DNA of 21,847 nucleotides from an uncultured Burkholderiaceae bacterium (GCA_937871985.1 CALMPB010000235.1:1-21847), one strand, 5' to 3'. Shown: positions 1-8,145, counted from the first letter of the stretch. Notes: a model not told the origin generated them from the sequence alone. A program made the numbers and translations.

Positions 1-23
1 ACTCAACCAGCACAGGCTCGAAA

Positions 24-773
24 CTAGACAGTCAGATAAGACCGGCGAACCTCTTCGTTGGCGGCGAGTTCGTCCATGGAGCCGGTGTAGCGGATCTGGC
101 CTTTTTCGAGGACGTAGACGCGGTCGGAAACGAGTTGGGCGAAATGCACGTTTTGTTCGGACAAGAGGATGCTTACGCCCTGTTTCTTGAGCTCCAGGAT
201 CATGTGCGCCATTTGTTCGACGATGACGGGGGCGACGCCTTCGGAGGGTTCGTCGAGGAGGACGAGGAAGGGGTTGCCCATCAGGGTGCGGGCGACGGTG
301 AGCATTTGCTGTTCGCCGCCGCTCATGTAGGCGCCGCCGCGATCCTGCATGGCGCCGAGGTTGGGGAAGAGTTTATACAGGGCTTCGGGCGTCCATACCA
401 GGGCGGGGGCGCCGTCGGGCCAATGGCGCGGGGGCTGGCGGCCGACTTCCAGGTTCTCGGTGACGGTCAGGTCGCCGAATACGCGGCGGTCTTCGGGGAC
501 GAAGCCCAGTCCGGCGCGGGCGATTTCGTAAGGTTGGCGGCCGGAGATTTTTTGTCCCATGAAATTGACTTCGCCCTTCCACTTGGCCATGAGGCCCATG
601 ATGGACTTGAGCGTCGTGGACTTGCCGGCGCCATTGCGGCCCATGAGGGCCACGACTTCGCCGCGCCGTACTTCGAGGTCGACGTCGAACAGGATGTGCG
701 CGGCGCCGTACCAGGCGTTCAATCGGGACACCGTCAGGAGCGGTGCGCTGGGGTCATGCTGGGTAGTGCTCAT
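24..773 (-). CDS. livF: Branched-chain amino acid ABC transporter ATP-binding protein LivF
   Basis: This is the second ATPase of a HAAT-type importer. It hydrolyses ATP on the cytoplasmic side to drive solute uptake through the LivHM permease. The 249-residue protein has Walker A GRNGAGKST (45-53), signature MSGGEQ (150-155) and Walker B LVLLDEP (170-176). The segment FVPEDRRVF (91-99) sits at the Q-loop and has the LivF-type Glu in place of Gln. The start chosen is ATG at 773, which overlaps the livG TGA as ATGA and implies translational coupling. The frame stays open much further upstream, but that extension lies inside livG and is not gene-like. It is the last gene of the operon in the window; only 23 bases remain to the left edge, with no terminator visible. 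The family is certain, the substrate is not. Confidence 0.95.
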   Translation of the reverse strand: MSTTQHDPSAPLLTVSRLNAWYGAAHILFDVDLEVRRGEVVALMGRNGAGKSTTLKSIMGLMAKWKGEVNFMGQKISGRQPYEIARAGLGFVPEDRRVFGDLTVTENLEVGRQPPRHWPDGAPALVWTPEALYKLFPNLGAMQDRGGAYMSGGEQQMLTVARTLMGNPFLVLLDEPSEGVAPVIVEQMAHMILELKKQGVSILLSEQNVHFAQLVSDRVYVLEKGQIRYTGSMDELAANEEVRRSYLTV

Positions 774-1546
774 TGAACAGCCTCGGCCTCTTTTTTCTCG
801 AACGTTTTTCCTGTGCCGAAATACACTTCCTGCACTTTGGGGTGGTTGCGTATGTCTTCGGCGCCGCCCTCGGCGATGAGGCGGCCGCGCGCCAGCACGA
901 TCATGCGGTCGGCGTAGGCGAACACCACGTCCATGCTGTGCTCGGTGAACAGAACCGCCATATTGCGGCTTACCACCAGTTGCTTGGTCAGCGCCATCAG
1001 TTCGTTGCGCTCTTTGGGCGCCATGCCGGCGGTGGGCTCGTCCATGAGCAGCAGCTTGGGGTCGTTGGCCAGGCCCATGGCCAGCTCGACACGTTTCACG
1101 TCGCCGTAGGCCAGCTCGCTGCACGGCCGGTCGGCCTGGGAGGCCATGCCGACCTGGTCGAGCAGGTTCATGGCTTCGTCCTTGTACTGCGACGCGGCGG
1201 TGCGCCAGAACGAGTAGATCTTGCGGTTGTGCGCCAGCAGGGCCATTTGAACGTTTTCGACCACGGTCAGCGAGGCGAAGGTCGCGGCGATCTGGAAGGT
1301 GCGGCCCACGCCCATGTAGGCGATCTGGCGCGGCGCGCGTCCGGTGAGTTCGGCGCCATTGAGCTTGATGGATCCTCCGGTGGGCCGCAACTGCCCGCCC
1401 ACCATATTGAAGGTCGTCGTCTTGCCCGCGCCATTGGGCCCGATCAGGGCCAGCAGCTCGCCCGCCTGCAGATCGAAGCTGATGCCGTCGACGGCCAGGT
1501 TGCCGCCGAATTTTTTCTTTAAGTCCCGAACCTCAAGCAAGCTCAT
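770..1546 (-). CDS. livG: Branched-chain amino acid ABC transporter ATP-binding protein LivG
   Basis: This is the first ATPase of the HAAT importer and pairs with LivF under the LivHM permease. The 258-residue protein carries Walker A GPNGAGKTT (36-44), a LivG-style signature LAYGDVKR, Walker B LLLMDEP, and the switch His in FTEHSMD. The start chosen is ATG at 1546, preceded by a purine-rich AGAGAGGG. An upstream alternative at 1588 would lie wholly inside livHM. Its first 14 bases overlap the end of livHM and its last 4 overlap livF, so the three cistrons are packed for coupled translation. The tail ends in a charged stretch (KTFEKKEAEAVQ) beyond the usual LivG end. Confidence 0.95.
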   Translation of the reverse strand: MSLLEVRDLKKKFGGNLAVDGISFDLQAGELLALIGPNGAGKTTTFNMVGGQLRPTGGSIKLNGAELTGRAPRQIAYMGVGRTFQIAATFASLTVVENVQMALLAHNRKIYSFWRTAASQYKDEAMNLLDQVGMASQADRPCSELAYGDVKRVELAMGLANDPKLLLMDEPTAGMAPKERNELMALTKQLVVSRNMAVLFTEHSMDVVFAYADRMIVLARGRLIAEGGAEDIRNHPKVQEVYFGTGKTFEKKEAEAVQ

Positions 1547-3467
1547 TCTGCCCTCTCTTGCCAATACGGCGCCCAACGGCCCCAACACTTCCGCCGGAAG
1601 TCTCGAACAATTGCTTGAAGTACCCGGCTATACCCTGCGGGAAGGCCAGCACCAGCAACAGAATGACGCCGCCGAACAGCGCATGCCAATACTCGGTGAT
1701 GCCCATGAAATAATCCTGCAGAACCTTGAAGACCGCGGCGCCCACGGCCGGTCCCAGCAGGGTCTGGACACCGCCCAGCAGCACCATGACCAGGCCGTCC
1801 ACCGACTTGGAAACCGAGATGATTTCGGGCGACGCGCCGCCTTTGGAAAACACGAACAGCGCCCCCGCCAGGCCGGCGAATATGCCGGCGATGACGAAGC
1901 CCACCCACTGGACGCGCTTGACGTTGATGCCCAAGGCATCGGCCCGCAGGGTGGAATCGCGGCTGGCCCGCATGGCGTAGCCGAAGGACGAGAAGAGGAT
2001 GCGGCGCAGGACGATGGCCGAGATCAGCACCACGCCCAGCGAAAAATAATAATAGGCGTCGCCTTCGAGCCAGGAGGCCGGCCAGACGCCCACCACGCCG
2101 TTGGAACCGCCGGTGAACGCATCCCACTGGTAAACGACGGACCACACGATCTGGCCGAACGCCAGCGTAAGCATGGCCAGGTAGATGCCCGAAAGCCGCA
2201 CGCAGAACCAGCCGAACACCAGGGCTCCGACACCGGCTATCAGCGGCGCCAGCGCAATCGACCAGCCCATGGAAAAGGCGGCGGCCTTGAGCAGCAGCGC
2301 GGCGCCGTATGCGCCAAGGCCGAAATACGCGGCATGGCCGAACGAGTGCATGCCGCCCGGCCCCATCATGAAATGCAGGCTCAGCGCGAAGAGGGCCGCC
2401 ACGATGATGTCGAGCATGAGCACCGAGCCATAAGGCAGCCAGTTCGATAGCGACGGGACGACCGCCAGCGCCACCACGACGATCGCAATGAACACCTTGA
2501 AAGGCGTGCGGGCCGGACGCAGCGGAGCTTCGATGGGCGCGGAGTTGCGGCTTGCCGCCTGAACCCTGCCGAACAGGCCCCATGGGCGGAACACCAGCAC
2601 GATGGCCATGAAAATGAACTCCACGACCAAGGTCAGCTTGGGAAACGCAAAACTGATGCCGAAGATATCGACCGTGCCCAGGGCAATGCACAATGCCTTG
2701 AGTTCGGCAATGATGAGCGCAGCGACATAGGCGCCGGGAATGGAGCCCATCCCGCCGACCACCACCACCACGAACGCATCGCCGATGACGCTGAGATCCA
2801 GCGTAAGATTGGCCGGCAGGCGGGGGATTTGCGCCGCGCCGCCCAGAGCCGCCAAAAAAGACCCCAAGGCGAAGACACCTGTAAACAGCCAGGCCTGGTT
2901 CACGCCCAGGGCGCCCAGCATTTCACGATCCTGGGTCGCCGCGCGCACCAGCGTGCCCCAGCGGGTACGCCGGAGGAGCAGCCACAGCAAACCCAGCACC
3001 AGCGGCCCGATGACGATCAGGGCAATATCGTATTTGGGCAGATAGCGGCCCAGAACCTGGATGGAGCCGTTCAAACCCGGAGCAACAGGGCCCAGCAGGT
3101 CTTCCGGCCCCCAGATCCAGAGCACGGCGTCATTGATGACCAGCACCAGCGCGAAAGTGGCCAGCAGCTGGAAGAGTTCCGGCGCACGATAGATGCGCCG
3201 CAACAGTATGATTTCGATCAGCGCGCCCAGCGCACCCACCAGCAGCGCGGAGGCGATGATGGCGAACCAGAAGCCCAGCGGGGTATGCCCGATCGACTGG
3301 ACCACCGTGTACGCCACATAGATGCCCAGCATGTACAGCGAGCCATGGGCGAAGTTGACGATACGCGTCACGCCAAAAATAAGAGACAGCCCCGCCGCCA
3401 CCAGAAACAGCGATGAAGCTTCCGCCAGCCCGTTCAGGAACTGGACGATCAATCCCGACAAATCCAT
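1533..3467 (-). CDS. livHM: Fused LivH-LivM permease of branched-chain amino acid type ABC transporter
   Basis: This single 644-residue inner-membrane protein carries both permease halves that are separate LivH and LivM chains in E. coli. Residues 1 to about 300 are LivH-like, with early motif LSLIFGVTRIVNFAHG and GGMGSIPGAYVAA near 240. A linker near 300-320 (QAASRNSAPIEAPLRPARTP) joins a LivM-like half with MMGPGGMHSFGHAAYFGLGAYGA, LSGIYLAMLTLAFGQ, and LGGVQTLLGPAVGAA near the end. Many hydrophobic segments run through both halves. The ATG at 3467 is preceded by AGGTGGT. It lies 65 bp after livK and overlaps livG by 14 bp. No stop or frameshift is seen at the junction, so the fusion looks genuine. 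Such fusions are known in Burkholderiales. Confidence 0.93.
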   Translation of the reverse strand: MDLSGLIVQFLNGLAEASSLFLVAAGLSLIFGVTRIVNFAHGSLYMLGIYVAYTVVQSIGHTPLGFWFAIIASALLVGALGALIEIILLRRIYRAPELFQLLATFALVLVINDAVLWIWGPEDLLGPVAPGLNGSIQVLGRYLPKYDIALIVIGPLVLGLLWLLLRRTRWGTLVRAATQDREMLGALGVNQAWLFTGVFALGSFLAALGGAAQIPRLPANLTLDLSVIGDAFVVVVVGGMGSIPGAYVAALIIAELKALCIALGTVDIFGISFAFPKLTLVVEFIFMAIVLVFRPWGLFGRVQAASRNSAPIEAPLRPARTPFKVFIAIVVVALAVVPSLSNWLPYGSVLMLDIIVAALFALSLHFMMGPGGMHSFGHAAYFGLGAYGAALLLKAAAFSMGWSIALAPLIAGVGALVFGWFCVRLSGIYLAMLTLAFGQIVWSVVYQWDAFTGGSNGVVGVWPASWLEGDAYYYFSLGVVLISAIVLRRILFSSFGYAMRASRDSTLRADALGINVKRVQWVGFVIAGIFAGLAGALFVFSKGGASPEIISVSKSVDGLVMVLLGGVQTLLGPAVGAAVFKVLQDYFMGITEYWHALFGGVILLLVLAFPQGIAGYFKQLFETSGGSVGAVGRRIGKRGQNELA

Positions 3468-3493
3468 CTTTTACCACCTGTAGAAGAACAGCA

Positions 3494-3511
3494 CGCCGCC
3501 AGGAGGCGGCG
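3494..3511 (-). terminator. Intercistronic stem-loop between livK and livHM
   Basis: Seven base pairs (3494-3500 with 3505-3511) enclose the 4-nt loop AGGA in the 65-bp gap between livK and livHM. No U-run follows on the minus strand, so it is not a full intrinsic terminator. A stem-loop here is typical of solute-binding-protein operons, where it stabilises the upstream mRNA or causes partial termination so that the binding protein outnumbers the permease. Confidence 0.45.
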
Positions 3512-3532
3512 CGCCGGTTCCAAATTGGCCTT

Positions 3533-4744
3533 TTACTTGGCGCTGGCGGGGCGCCATTCCTTGACTTGAGCGTCGGTCGGCTGAACGGCGGCTCCGTCGA
3601 TATAACGGAAGTTCGTCATGATGCCTTTGCCGTCCTTCTTGGTCAGCGTGCCCACGTAGGCGCCCATGGTCGATTGATGATCGATGGCGCGGTATTCGAT
3701 GGGGCCCAGGGGGGTATCCAGCTTCAGGCCTTCGAATGCCTTGATCATGGCTTCGGTCTTGGTCGATCCAGCCTTTTTCATGCCGGCGGCCAGCGACTTG
3801 ATTGCGCTATAGCCGACGATGGTGCCCAGGCGCGGGTAGTCGTGATACTTGGCCTGGTAGGCAGCCAGGAAGGCCTTGTGCTCGGGCGTGTCGATGGCAT
3901 ACCACGGGTAGCCCGTGACGATCCAGCCCTCGGGAGTCTCGGAGCCCAGCGGATCCAGGTATTCGGGCTCGCCCGTAAGCAGACTGACCACCGACAGGCC
4001 CTTGAAGAAATTGCGCTCGGTGCCGGCGCGCACGAACTTGGCCAGATCGGCGGCGAACAGTACGTTGAACACGGCATCGGGCTTGGCGTCGGAAAGCGCT
4101 TGCACCACGTTGCCGGCATCGACCTTGCCCAGCGGCGTGGCTTGCTCGGCGACGAACTCGACGTCGGGCTGGGCGGCCTTCAGGAGCTTCTTGAAGGTGG
4201 CGGCGGCCGACTGGCCGTATTCGTAGTTGGGATAAACCAGCGCCCAGCGTTTTTTCTTGAGCTTGGCGGCCTCGGGAATGAGCATGGCCACTTGCATGTA
4301 GGTGGAAGGACGCAGGCGGAACGTGTAATGATTGCCGTCGGCCCAGACGATCTTGTCGGTCAGGGGCTCGCTGGCCAGGAAAAACACTTTTTTATGCTTG
4401 GCGTAGTCGGTGACGGCCAGGCCTACGTTGGAAAGAAAGGTGCCGGTCAGCACATCGACCTTGTCGCGCGAAACCAGCTCTTCGACCGCCCGGACGGCAT
4501 CGCCGGTATTGGAGTTGTCGTCGCGGGTGATCAGCTCGAGCTTCTTGCCATTGACGCCGCCCGCCGCGTTGATTTCGTCGATGGCCAGATCCATGCCGTT
4601 TTTATACGGGCCCAGGAACGCAGGCTGTGTTTTATAGCTGTTTACTTCTCCGATCTTGATAGTACCTTGTGCAACAGCCGCTGTGGACAGCGTTGCAAAC
4701 AGCGCCGCACCGAGCAGCGATGCATATAGATTCTTGCCTTTCAT
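3533..4744 (-). CDS. livK: Periplasmic substrate-binding protein of branched-chain amino acid type ABC transporter
   Basis: This Peripla_BP_6 (type I) binding protein captures the solute in the periplasm and delivers it to LivHM. The 403-residue precursor begins with a Sec signal peptide (charged MKGK, hydrophobic ASLLGAALFATLSTA, likely cut near AVAQ at 25-26). The mature part starts with IKIGEVNSYKTQPAFLGPYKNG and continues with AIDEINAAGGVNGKKLELI and WALVYPNYEYGQSAA, all typical of the family. The start is supported by AGGGAA upstream of the ATG. It is first in the operon, as expected for the most abundant component. The ligand cannot be read from the sequence: relatives bind Leu/Ile/Val, amides, urea or aromatic acids. 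Confidence 0.92.
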   Translation of the reverse strand: MKGKNLYASLLGAALFATLSTAAVAQGTIKIGEVNSYKTQPAFLGPYKNGMDLAIDEINAAGGVNGKKLELITRDDNSNTGDAVRAVEELVSRDKVDVLTGTFLSNVGLAVTDYAKHKKVFFLASEPLTDKIVWADGNHYTFRLRPSTYMQVAMLIPEAAKLKKKRWALVYPNYEYGQSAAATFKKLLKAAQPDVEFVAEQATPLGKVDAGNVVQALSDAKPDAVFNVLFAADLAKFVRAGTERNFFKGLSVVSLLTGEPEYLDPLGSETPEGWIVTGYPWYAIDTPEHKAFLAAYQAKYHDYPRLGTIVGYSAIKSLAAGMKKAGSTKTEAMIKAFEGLKLDTPLGPIEYRAIDHQSTMGAYVGTLTKKDGKGIMTNFRYIDGAAVQPTDAQVKEWRPASAK

Positions 4745-4826
4745 GTATTTTCCCTATCGTGATGCAGCGCTGTTGGCGTTGTGCCGGAAACAACGATGCG
4801 ATGTCAAAAAGTGAAATGCCTAATGA

Positions 4827-4855
4827 AGTGTACACATGTAGTTTTTTCGAGTAAA
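4827..4855 (-). promoter_or_regulatory. Candidate sigma70 promoter of the liv operon
   Basis: On the minus strand TTTACT (4850-4855) and TACACT (4827-4832) are separated by 17 nt. Each matches four of six consensus positions. Transcription would start roughly 75 nt upstream of the livK ATG. The -10 overlaps an 8-bp palindrome GTGTACAC (4828-4835). This is a tentative call from hexamers and spacing only. Confidence 0.3.
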
Positions 4856-5015
4856 GAAAAGTAGCCCTAGGGATAAACCCTTGATTCATCTTTAAAAAAC
4901 TGCGAAAAAAATTCAATTAGCCCAAGAAAACCCCAATAATTTCAAGCAGAACTCACAAAAAACGCCAGGCATTTCCCCCTCTGTAGAACCGATGCGATGA
5001 TGAAAAAAACCCAGT

Positions 5016-5039
5016 AATTAACACGTATACGTTTTAATT
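5016..5039. promoter_or_regulatory. 24-bp near-perfect palindrome, possible operator upstream of livK
   Basis: The half-sites AATTAACACGTA (5016-5027) and TACGTTTTAATT (5028-5039) are inverted copies with no spacer and a single mismatched pair (5022/5033). The site lies between the marR terminator and the liv promoter region, about 270 bp upstream of livK. Dyads of this size commonly bind dimeric winged-helix regulators such as MarR proteins. Binding by the neighbouring regulator is inference. Confidence 0.45.
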
Positions 5040-5045
5040 TCCCCT

Positions 5046-5079
5046 AAAAAAACAAGGCCGCCAAATTGTGGCGGCCTTG
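5046..5079 (-). terminator. Rho-independent terminator of the MarR-family gene
   Basis: A perfect 10-bp GC-rich stem (5053-5062 with 5070-5079), a 7-nt loop, and a run of seven T on the minus strand (5046-5052) lie 13 bp after the stop of the MarR-family gene. This is a textbook intrinsic terminator. It separates marR from the liv operon although both are on the same strand. Confidence 0.9.
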
Positions 5080-5092
5080 GCGGTTGCCGAAT

Positions 5093-5593
5093 TTATTCGG
5101 CGCTGTCGATCGAATCGGAAAGACACATTTTGTTCAGCAGGTACACGAGCGCTGTGCGCTCGGCGGGGTTGAAGCCCTGGAAAGTCTTTTCGGTGATTTC
5201 GAAGGCGAACGGCACGGTGGACTGCACCAGGCTCTTGCCTTCCGGCGTAAGACTGACCAGCACCTTGCGCCGGTCGCGCTCGTCCTGGCGCACCACCAGC
5301 AAGTGCCGCGATTTGAGCCTATCGATGATCCCGCGGGCGGTCGCCTGGTCGATGGCCGTTTGCTTGACGATATCGCTCAGCGAGCAGGCCGTGCTGGCTT
5401 CGACGGCGCACAGAACCACCCATTGCGCACCGGTAAGCTGGGTATCGGGAATGACCTGCTGGAACAAGGCGGTGTGCCGCTGATAGGCGCGCCGCAGCAA
5501 GTGCCCGACTTGCTCGGAAAAATCGTAACCGCCCAATATTGTTGAAGCTGCCGGAGAAGCCGATTTTGCTGGCGTCGATCTGGTTTTTGGCAT
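5093..5593 (-). CDS. MarR-family winged-helix transcriptional regulator
   Basis: This 166-residue protein has MarR architecture: N-terminal helices (DFSEQVGHLLRRAYQRH), a helix-turn-helix (SLSDIVKQTAIDQATARGIIDRLKSRHLL), the conserved wing DERDRRK, then VSLTPEGKSLV and a C-terminal dimerisation helix. The family controls genes through small ligands, often phenolic or aromatic acids. The start chosen is ATG at 5593 (MPKTRSTPAK). An upstream TTG at 5668 would add 25 residues but would place an inverted repeat inside the coding region, and neither start has a strong ribosome-binding site. It diverges from the sulfatase-fold gene and is terminated before the liv operon, so either neighbour could be its target. 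The ligand is unknown. Confidence 0.88.
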   Translation of the reverse strand: MPKTRSTPAKSASPAASTILGGYDFSEQVGHLLRRAYQRHTALFQQVIPDTQLTGAQWVVLCAVEASTACSLSDIVKQTAIDQATARGIIDRLKSRHLLVVRQDERDRRKVLVSLTPEGKSLVQSTVPFAFEITEKTFQGFNPAERTALVYLLNKMCLSDSIDSAE

Positions 5594-5622
5594 TTGCGTG
5601 TGTCGGCCTGACTCGGTGATAA

Positions 5623-5645
5623 GTTTGGTAAGGGGAAAACCAAAC
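5623..5645. promoter_or_regulatory. Inverted repeat in the marR/sulfatase divergent region, possible autoregulatory operator
   Basis: Perfect 7-bp arms GTTTGGT (5623-5629) and ACCAAAC (5639-5645) are separated by 9 nt. The repeat lies 30-52 nt upstream of the chosen marR ATG, in the 125-bp divergent gap. MarR-type regulators usually repress their own gene from such a dyad. It does not match the dyad upstream of livK, so the two sites may bind different proteins. Confidence 0.45.
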
Positions 5646-5718
5646 GCTAGTATGATTCTGGGAAGCAAAAAGCGAACATAACCCGATAATCCGATATTTT
5701 CAATACAGCACTCGTTCC

Positions 5719-7608
5719 ATGCGTCTACAAACCCTGATCTTCATCGTGTGCGGCTTTGGCCTGCTGACATTGAGCCGCGGCCTCCTGGCCGCCTGGCAGT
5801 GGCGCCGGGTGCAAAGCGCGGGCGGGATATGGCCCATTCTGAGGGGCGGCCTTCGCATCGATGCCATCCAGATCGCCATGCTGGCGGGCGTTCCCGCCCT
5901 GCTGTCTCCGTGGCTGGGCCATTATCCGCTGGCGGTGGCGATTACGGGCTGGTGGCTGACCATTGCTTGGTTCCTCCTGATTTTGCTGGAAGTCTCCACA
6001 CCGCAATTCATCTACGAATACGACACGCGCCCCAATCGCTTGTACGTCGAATACCTGGAGCATCCCCAGGAAGTTTTCGGCATGCTCTGGAAAGGCTATA
6101 AAGCCGTCATCTTCGGCGGCGTCCTCATCCTCGTCCTGGCGACATGGCTGGGGTTCGAGTGGTTCGGCCAAGGCCCGGCCGACGCTCCCATGACATGGTG
6201 GCTGCGGCCAGTCGCAACCCTCGTCGCCGGCGCCGTCATCGTGCTGGCCATACGCGGCACCCTGGGCCACCGCCCCATCAACCCGTCGTCGGTGGCGTAC
6301 TGCGGCGACAGCATGCTCAACACCCTGCCGCTCAATTCGCTGTACAGCGTTCTTTACGCCGTATACAGCATGAAGAACGAACGCTCCGCCGCGGACGTCT
6401 ACGGCAATATGCCGACCGAAGACATGCTGCGCATCGTCAACCAGTGCGCCGGCATCGCCGCCCAGGACGGCGACATTCCTTCCCTGCACATGCAGGCGCC
6501 GCAAGCCGCGCGCGCGCGTCCCCTGAACATCGTCCTCATCGTCGAAGAAAGCCTGGGCGCGCAGTTCGTGGGCAATCTGGGCGGCGCCGACCTCACCCCC
6601 CACCTGGACGCCCTGGCGGCCACCGGCTGGAACTTCACCCGCGCCTACGCAACCGGCACGCGCTCGGTGCGCGGCCTGGAGGCCGTCGTCGCGGGTTTTC
6701 CGCCCACCATTTCCGATGCGGCCCTGCGCTTGTCGGGCGCTCAAAGCAATTTCTTCACGCTGGCCCAATTGCTCAAACAGCACGGCTACCGATCGCGCTT
6801 CATCTACGGCGGCGAGGCGCATTTCGACAATATGAAAAGCTTCTTCCTGGGGAACGGGTTCGACGATCTCTACGAGCGTTCGTCCTTCGACAACCCGGCC
6901 TTCGTCGGCACATGGGGCGCTTCGGACGAAGACATGTTCGCCAAGCTGGACGCGCTGCTCAGCAATCCGCCCGACCAACCCACCCTGACCCTGGCTTTTT
7001 CGGTGACCAACCACACCCCTTGGGAATATCCGGCCGGCCGCATCGACCCCCGGGGCAACCCCGCCACCAACGAAAACTCGGTGCGCTATGCCGACTGGGC
7101 CATCGGGCAATTCTTTGAAAAAGCCCGGCGGTCGCCATACTGGGAAGATACCGTGTTCCTGGTCGTGGCCGATCACGACGCCCGGGTGGGCGGCGCAAGC
7201 CTGGTGCCCTTGCGGCATTTCCATATTCCCGCGCTGATCGTCGGCGCCGATGTCCAGGCGCGCCGCGACGACCGCCTGATCAGCCAGATCGACCTGGCGC
7301 CCACCCTGCTTTCCATCGCCGGCCTGCAAACCGAACACCCCATGGTGGGCCGGGACCTGACACACCCCGGCGGCGACCGCGCCTTGATGCAATACAACGA
7401 AAACTACGGCTATCTGCGGGGCGAACAGCTCATCGTGCTGGAACCCCACCGCAGCCCCAGCCAATATGTCTACCAGGCCCCCGCCACCTACACCCCCACG
7501 ACGCTGGATCCCGAGCTGGCCCAAGAAGCCTTGGCGCATGTGCTATGGCCAAACTGGGTCTACAAGAATCAGCGCTATACCTTGCCGCAACTGCGCATCC
7601 GCAACTGA
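5719..7608 (+). CDS. LTA synthase/OpgB-family membrane phosphotransferase or sulfatase
   Basis: This 629-residue inner-membrane enzyme has about five N-terminal hydrophobic segments (near 5-25, 48-66, 70-95, 126-148, 163-182), then a periplasmic alkaline-phosphatase-fold domain (about 268-565). Metal and active-site motifs seen are [11 protein letters not shown] (Glu277), [10 protein letters not shown] (312-321), FSVTNHTPW (His432) and VVADHDAR (Asp485, His486), in the order found in LtaS and OpgB. Family members move phosphoglycerol or phosphoethanolamine onto glycans or lipids. The substrate here cannot be assigned, and OpgB-like modification of periplasmic glucans is only one option. The nucleophile position appears to be Ser316 rather than the usual Thr. 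The ATG at 5719 has no clear Shine-Dalgarno but places the first membrane helix right after the start. Confidence 0.85.
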   Translation: MRLQTLIFIVCGFGLLTLSRGLLAAWQWRRVQSAGGIWPILRGGLRIDAIQIAMLAGVPALLSPWLGHYPLAVAITGWWLTIAWFLLILLEVSTPQFIYEYDTRPNRLYVEYLEHPQEVFGMLWKGYKAVIFGGVLILVLATWLGFEWFGQGPADAPMTWWLRPVATLVAGAVIVLAIRGTLGHRPINPSSVAYCGDSMLNTLPLNSLYSVLYAVYSMKNERSAADVYGNMPTEDMLRIVNQCAGIAAQDGDIPSLHMQAPQAARARPLNIVLIVEESLGAQFVGNLGGADLTPHLDALAATGWNFTRAYATGTRSVRGLEAVVAGFPPTISDAALRLSGAQSNFFTLAQLLKQHGYRSRFIYGGEAHFDNMKSFFLGNGFDDLYERSSFDNPAFVGTWGASDEDMFAKLDALLSNPPDQPTLTLAFSVTNHTPWEYPAGRIDPRGNPATNENSVRYADWAIGQFFEKARRSPYWEDTVFLVVADHDARVGGASLVPLRHFHIPALIVGADVQARRDDRLISQIDLAPTLLSIAGLQTEHPMVGRDLTHPGGDRALMQYNENYGYLRGEQLIVLEPHRSPSQYVYQAPATYTPTTLDPELAQEALAHVLWPNWVYKNQRYTLPQLRIRN

Positions 7609-7644
7609 CTCCAAGCTCCCGTCCGTCCGATGCCCGGCACCGCC

Positions 7645-7673
7645 GGGACAAAATATGGTGGTTGTGCCATAAT
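7645..7673 (+). promoter_or_regulatory. Candidate promoter of tRNA-Pro
   Basis: GGGACA (7645-7650) and CATAAT (7668-7673) are spaced by 17 nt and match four and five consensus bases. Transcription would begin a few bases before the tRNA at 7685. The short inverted repeat CCCGGC/GCCGGG (7633-7647) just upstream might end the sulfatase-fold gene, but no T-run follows it. Confidence 0.5.
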
Positions 7674-7684
7674 CTTGCTCTTGT

Positions 7685-7761
<77 letters not shown>

Positions 7762-7767
7762 ATATTC

Positions 7768-7800
7768 ATGCGGCTTTGCAAGCATCTTGCAAAGCCGCAT
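7768..7800 (+). terminator. Strong hairpin immediately after tRNA-Pro, probable terminator
   Basis: A perfect 15-bp inverted repeat (7768-7782 with 7786-7800) with a 3-nt loop begins 7 nt after the tRNA CCA end. A long T-run does not follow (TGTCATT), so it may act as a U-poor terminator or as a 3'-processing and stability element for the tRNA precursor. Confidence 0.6.
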
Positions 7801-7942
7801 TGTCATTGCGCGGTGTATTTTACGCCGCCGCGTGCGGGAAGACGCTCATGAAGCCCGCTTCCAGTGTCTAATTAATTCGACGCTTTAATACGACGCTTCG
7901 GAACCCTTTTCGATGAAATGTGGGGCTTCCGGATAAAAATGA

Positions 7943-7971
7943 TTGAAAAGGCAAAATTTGGGCGGTAGAAT
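7943..7971 (+). promoter_or_regulatory. Good sigma70-like promoter in the tRNA-to-pilus gap
   Basis: TTGAAA (7943-7948) and TAGAAT (7966-7971) are separated by exactly 17 nt and match five of six consensus bases each. It points toward the small open frame at 8146 with a leader of about 168 nt, and could also transcribe into the pilus operon or produce a small RNA. Confidence 0.55.
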
Positions 7972-8145
7972 CCGGGGTATGCGAGCTTGACAGACAATAA
8001 AAGCCATTTGAATCGCCGCGCGACACACGTGCGCGGCAACTCAAAAAAAAGCGGCAGGTGCGGAAAGCCATTGCAAAAACTATTGGTTGAAATGCCAATA
8101 AAACTTGCTTTTCCTTGCTGATAAACACTCTGTCCAGGCTCTATC

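Larger units (their letters stand above)
4745..5092. other. AT-rich intergenic region between marR and livK
   Basis: This 348-bp stretch has no credible gene. It holds the livK 5' leader and probable promoter, a 24-bp near-palindrome at 5016-5039, and the terminator of the marR-type gene at 5046-5079. It is clearly richer in A and T (many A and T runs at 4840-5050) than the flanking coding DNA, consistent with a regulatory region. Short open frames here show no coding character. Confidence 0.7.

Noticed and set aside
774..1124. N-terminal extension of livF of more than 100 codons
   Set aside because: It lies wholly inside livG in another frame, is Arg/Gly/His-rich like a GC-rich shadow frame, and LivF homology starts only after the ATG at 773.
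3413..4729. 438-codon open frame on the plus strand opposite livK
   Set aside because: It is antisense to a clear periplasmic binding protein and has no recognisable domain; it arises from GC-rich codon usage.
5725..7539. 604-codon open frame on the minus strand opposite the sulfatase-fold gene
   Set aside because: The plus-strand frame has conserved catalytic motifs and membrane helices; this one is His/Gln/Gly-rich and unlike any family.
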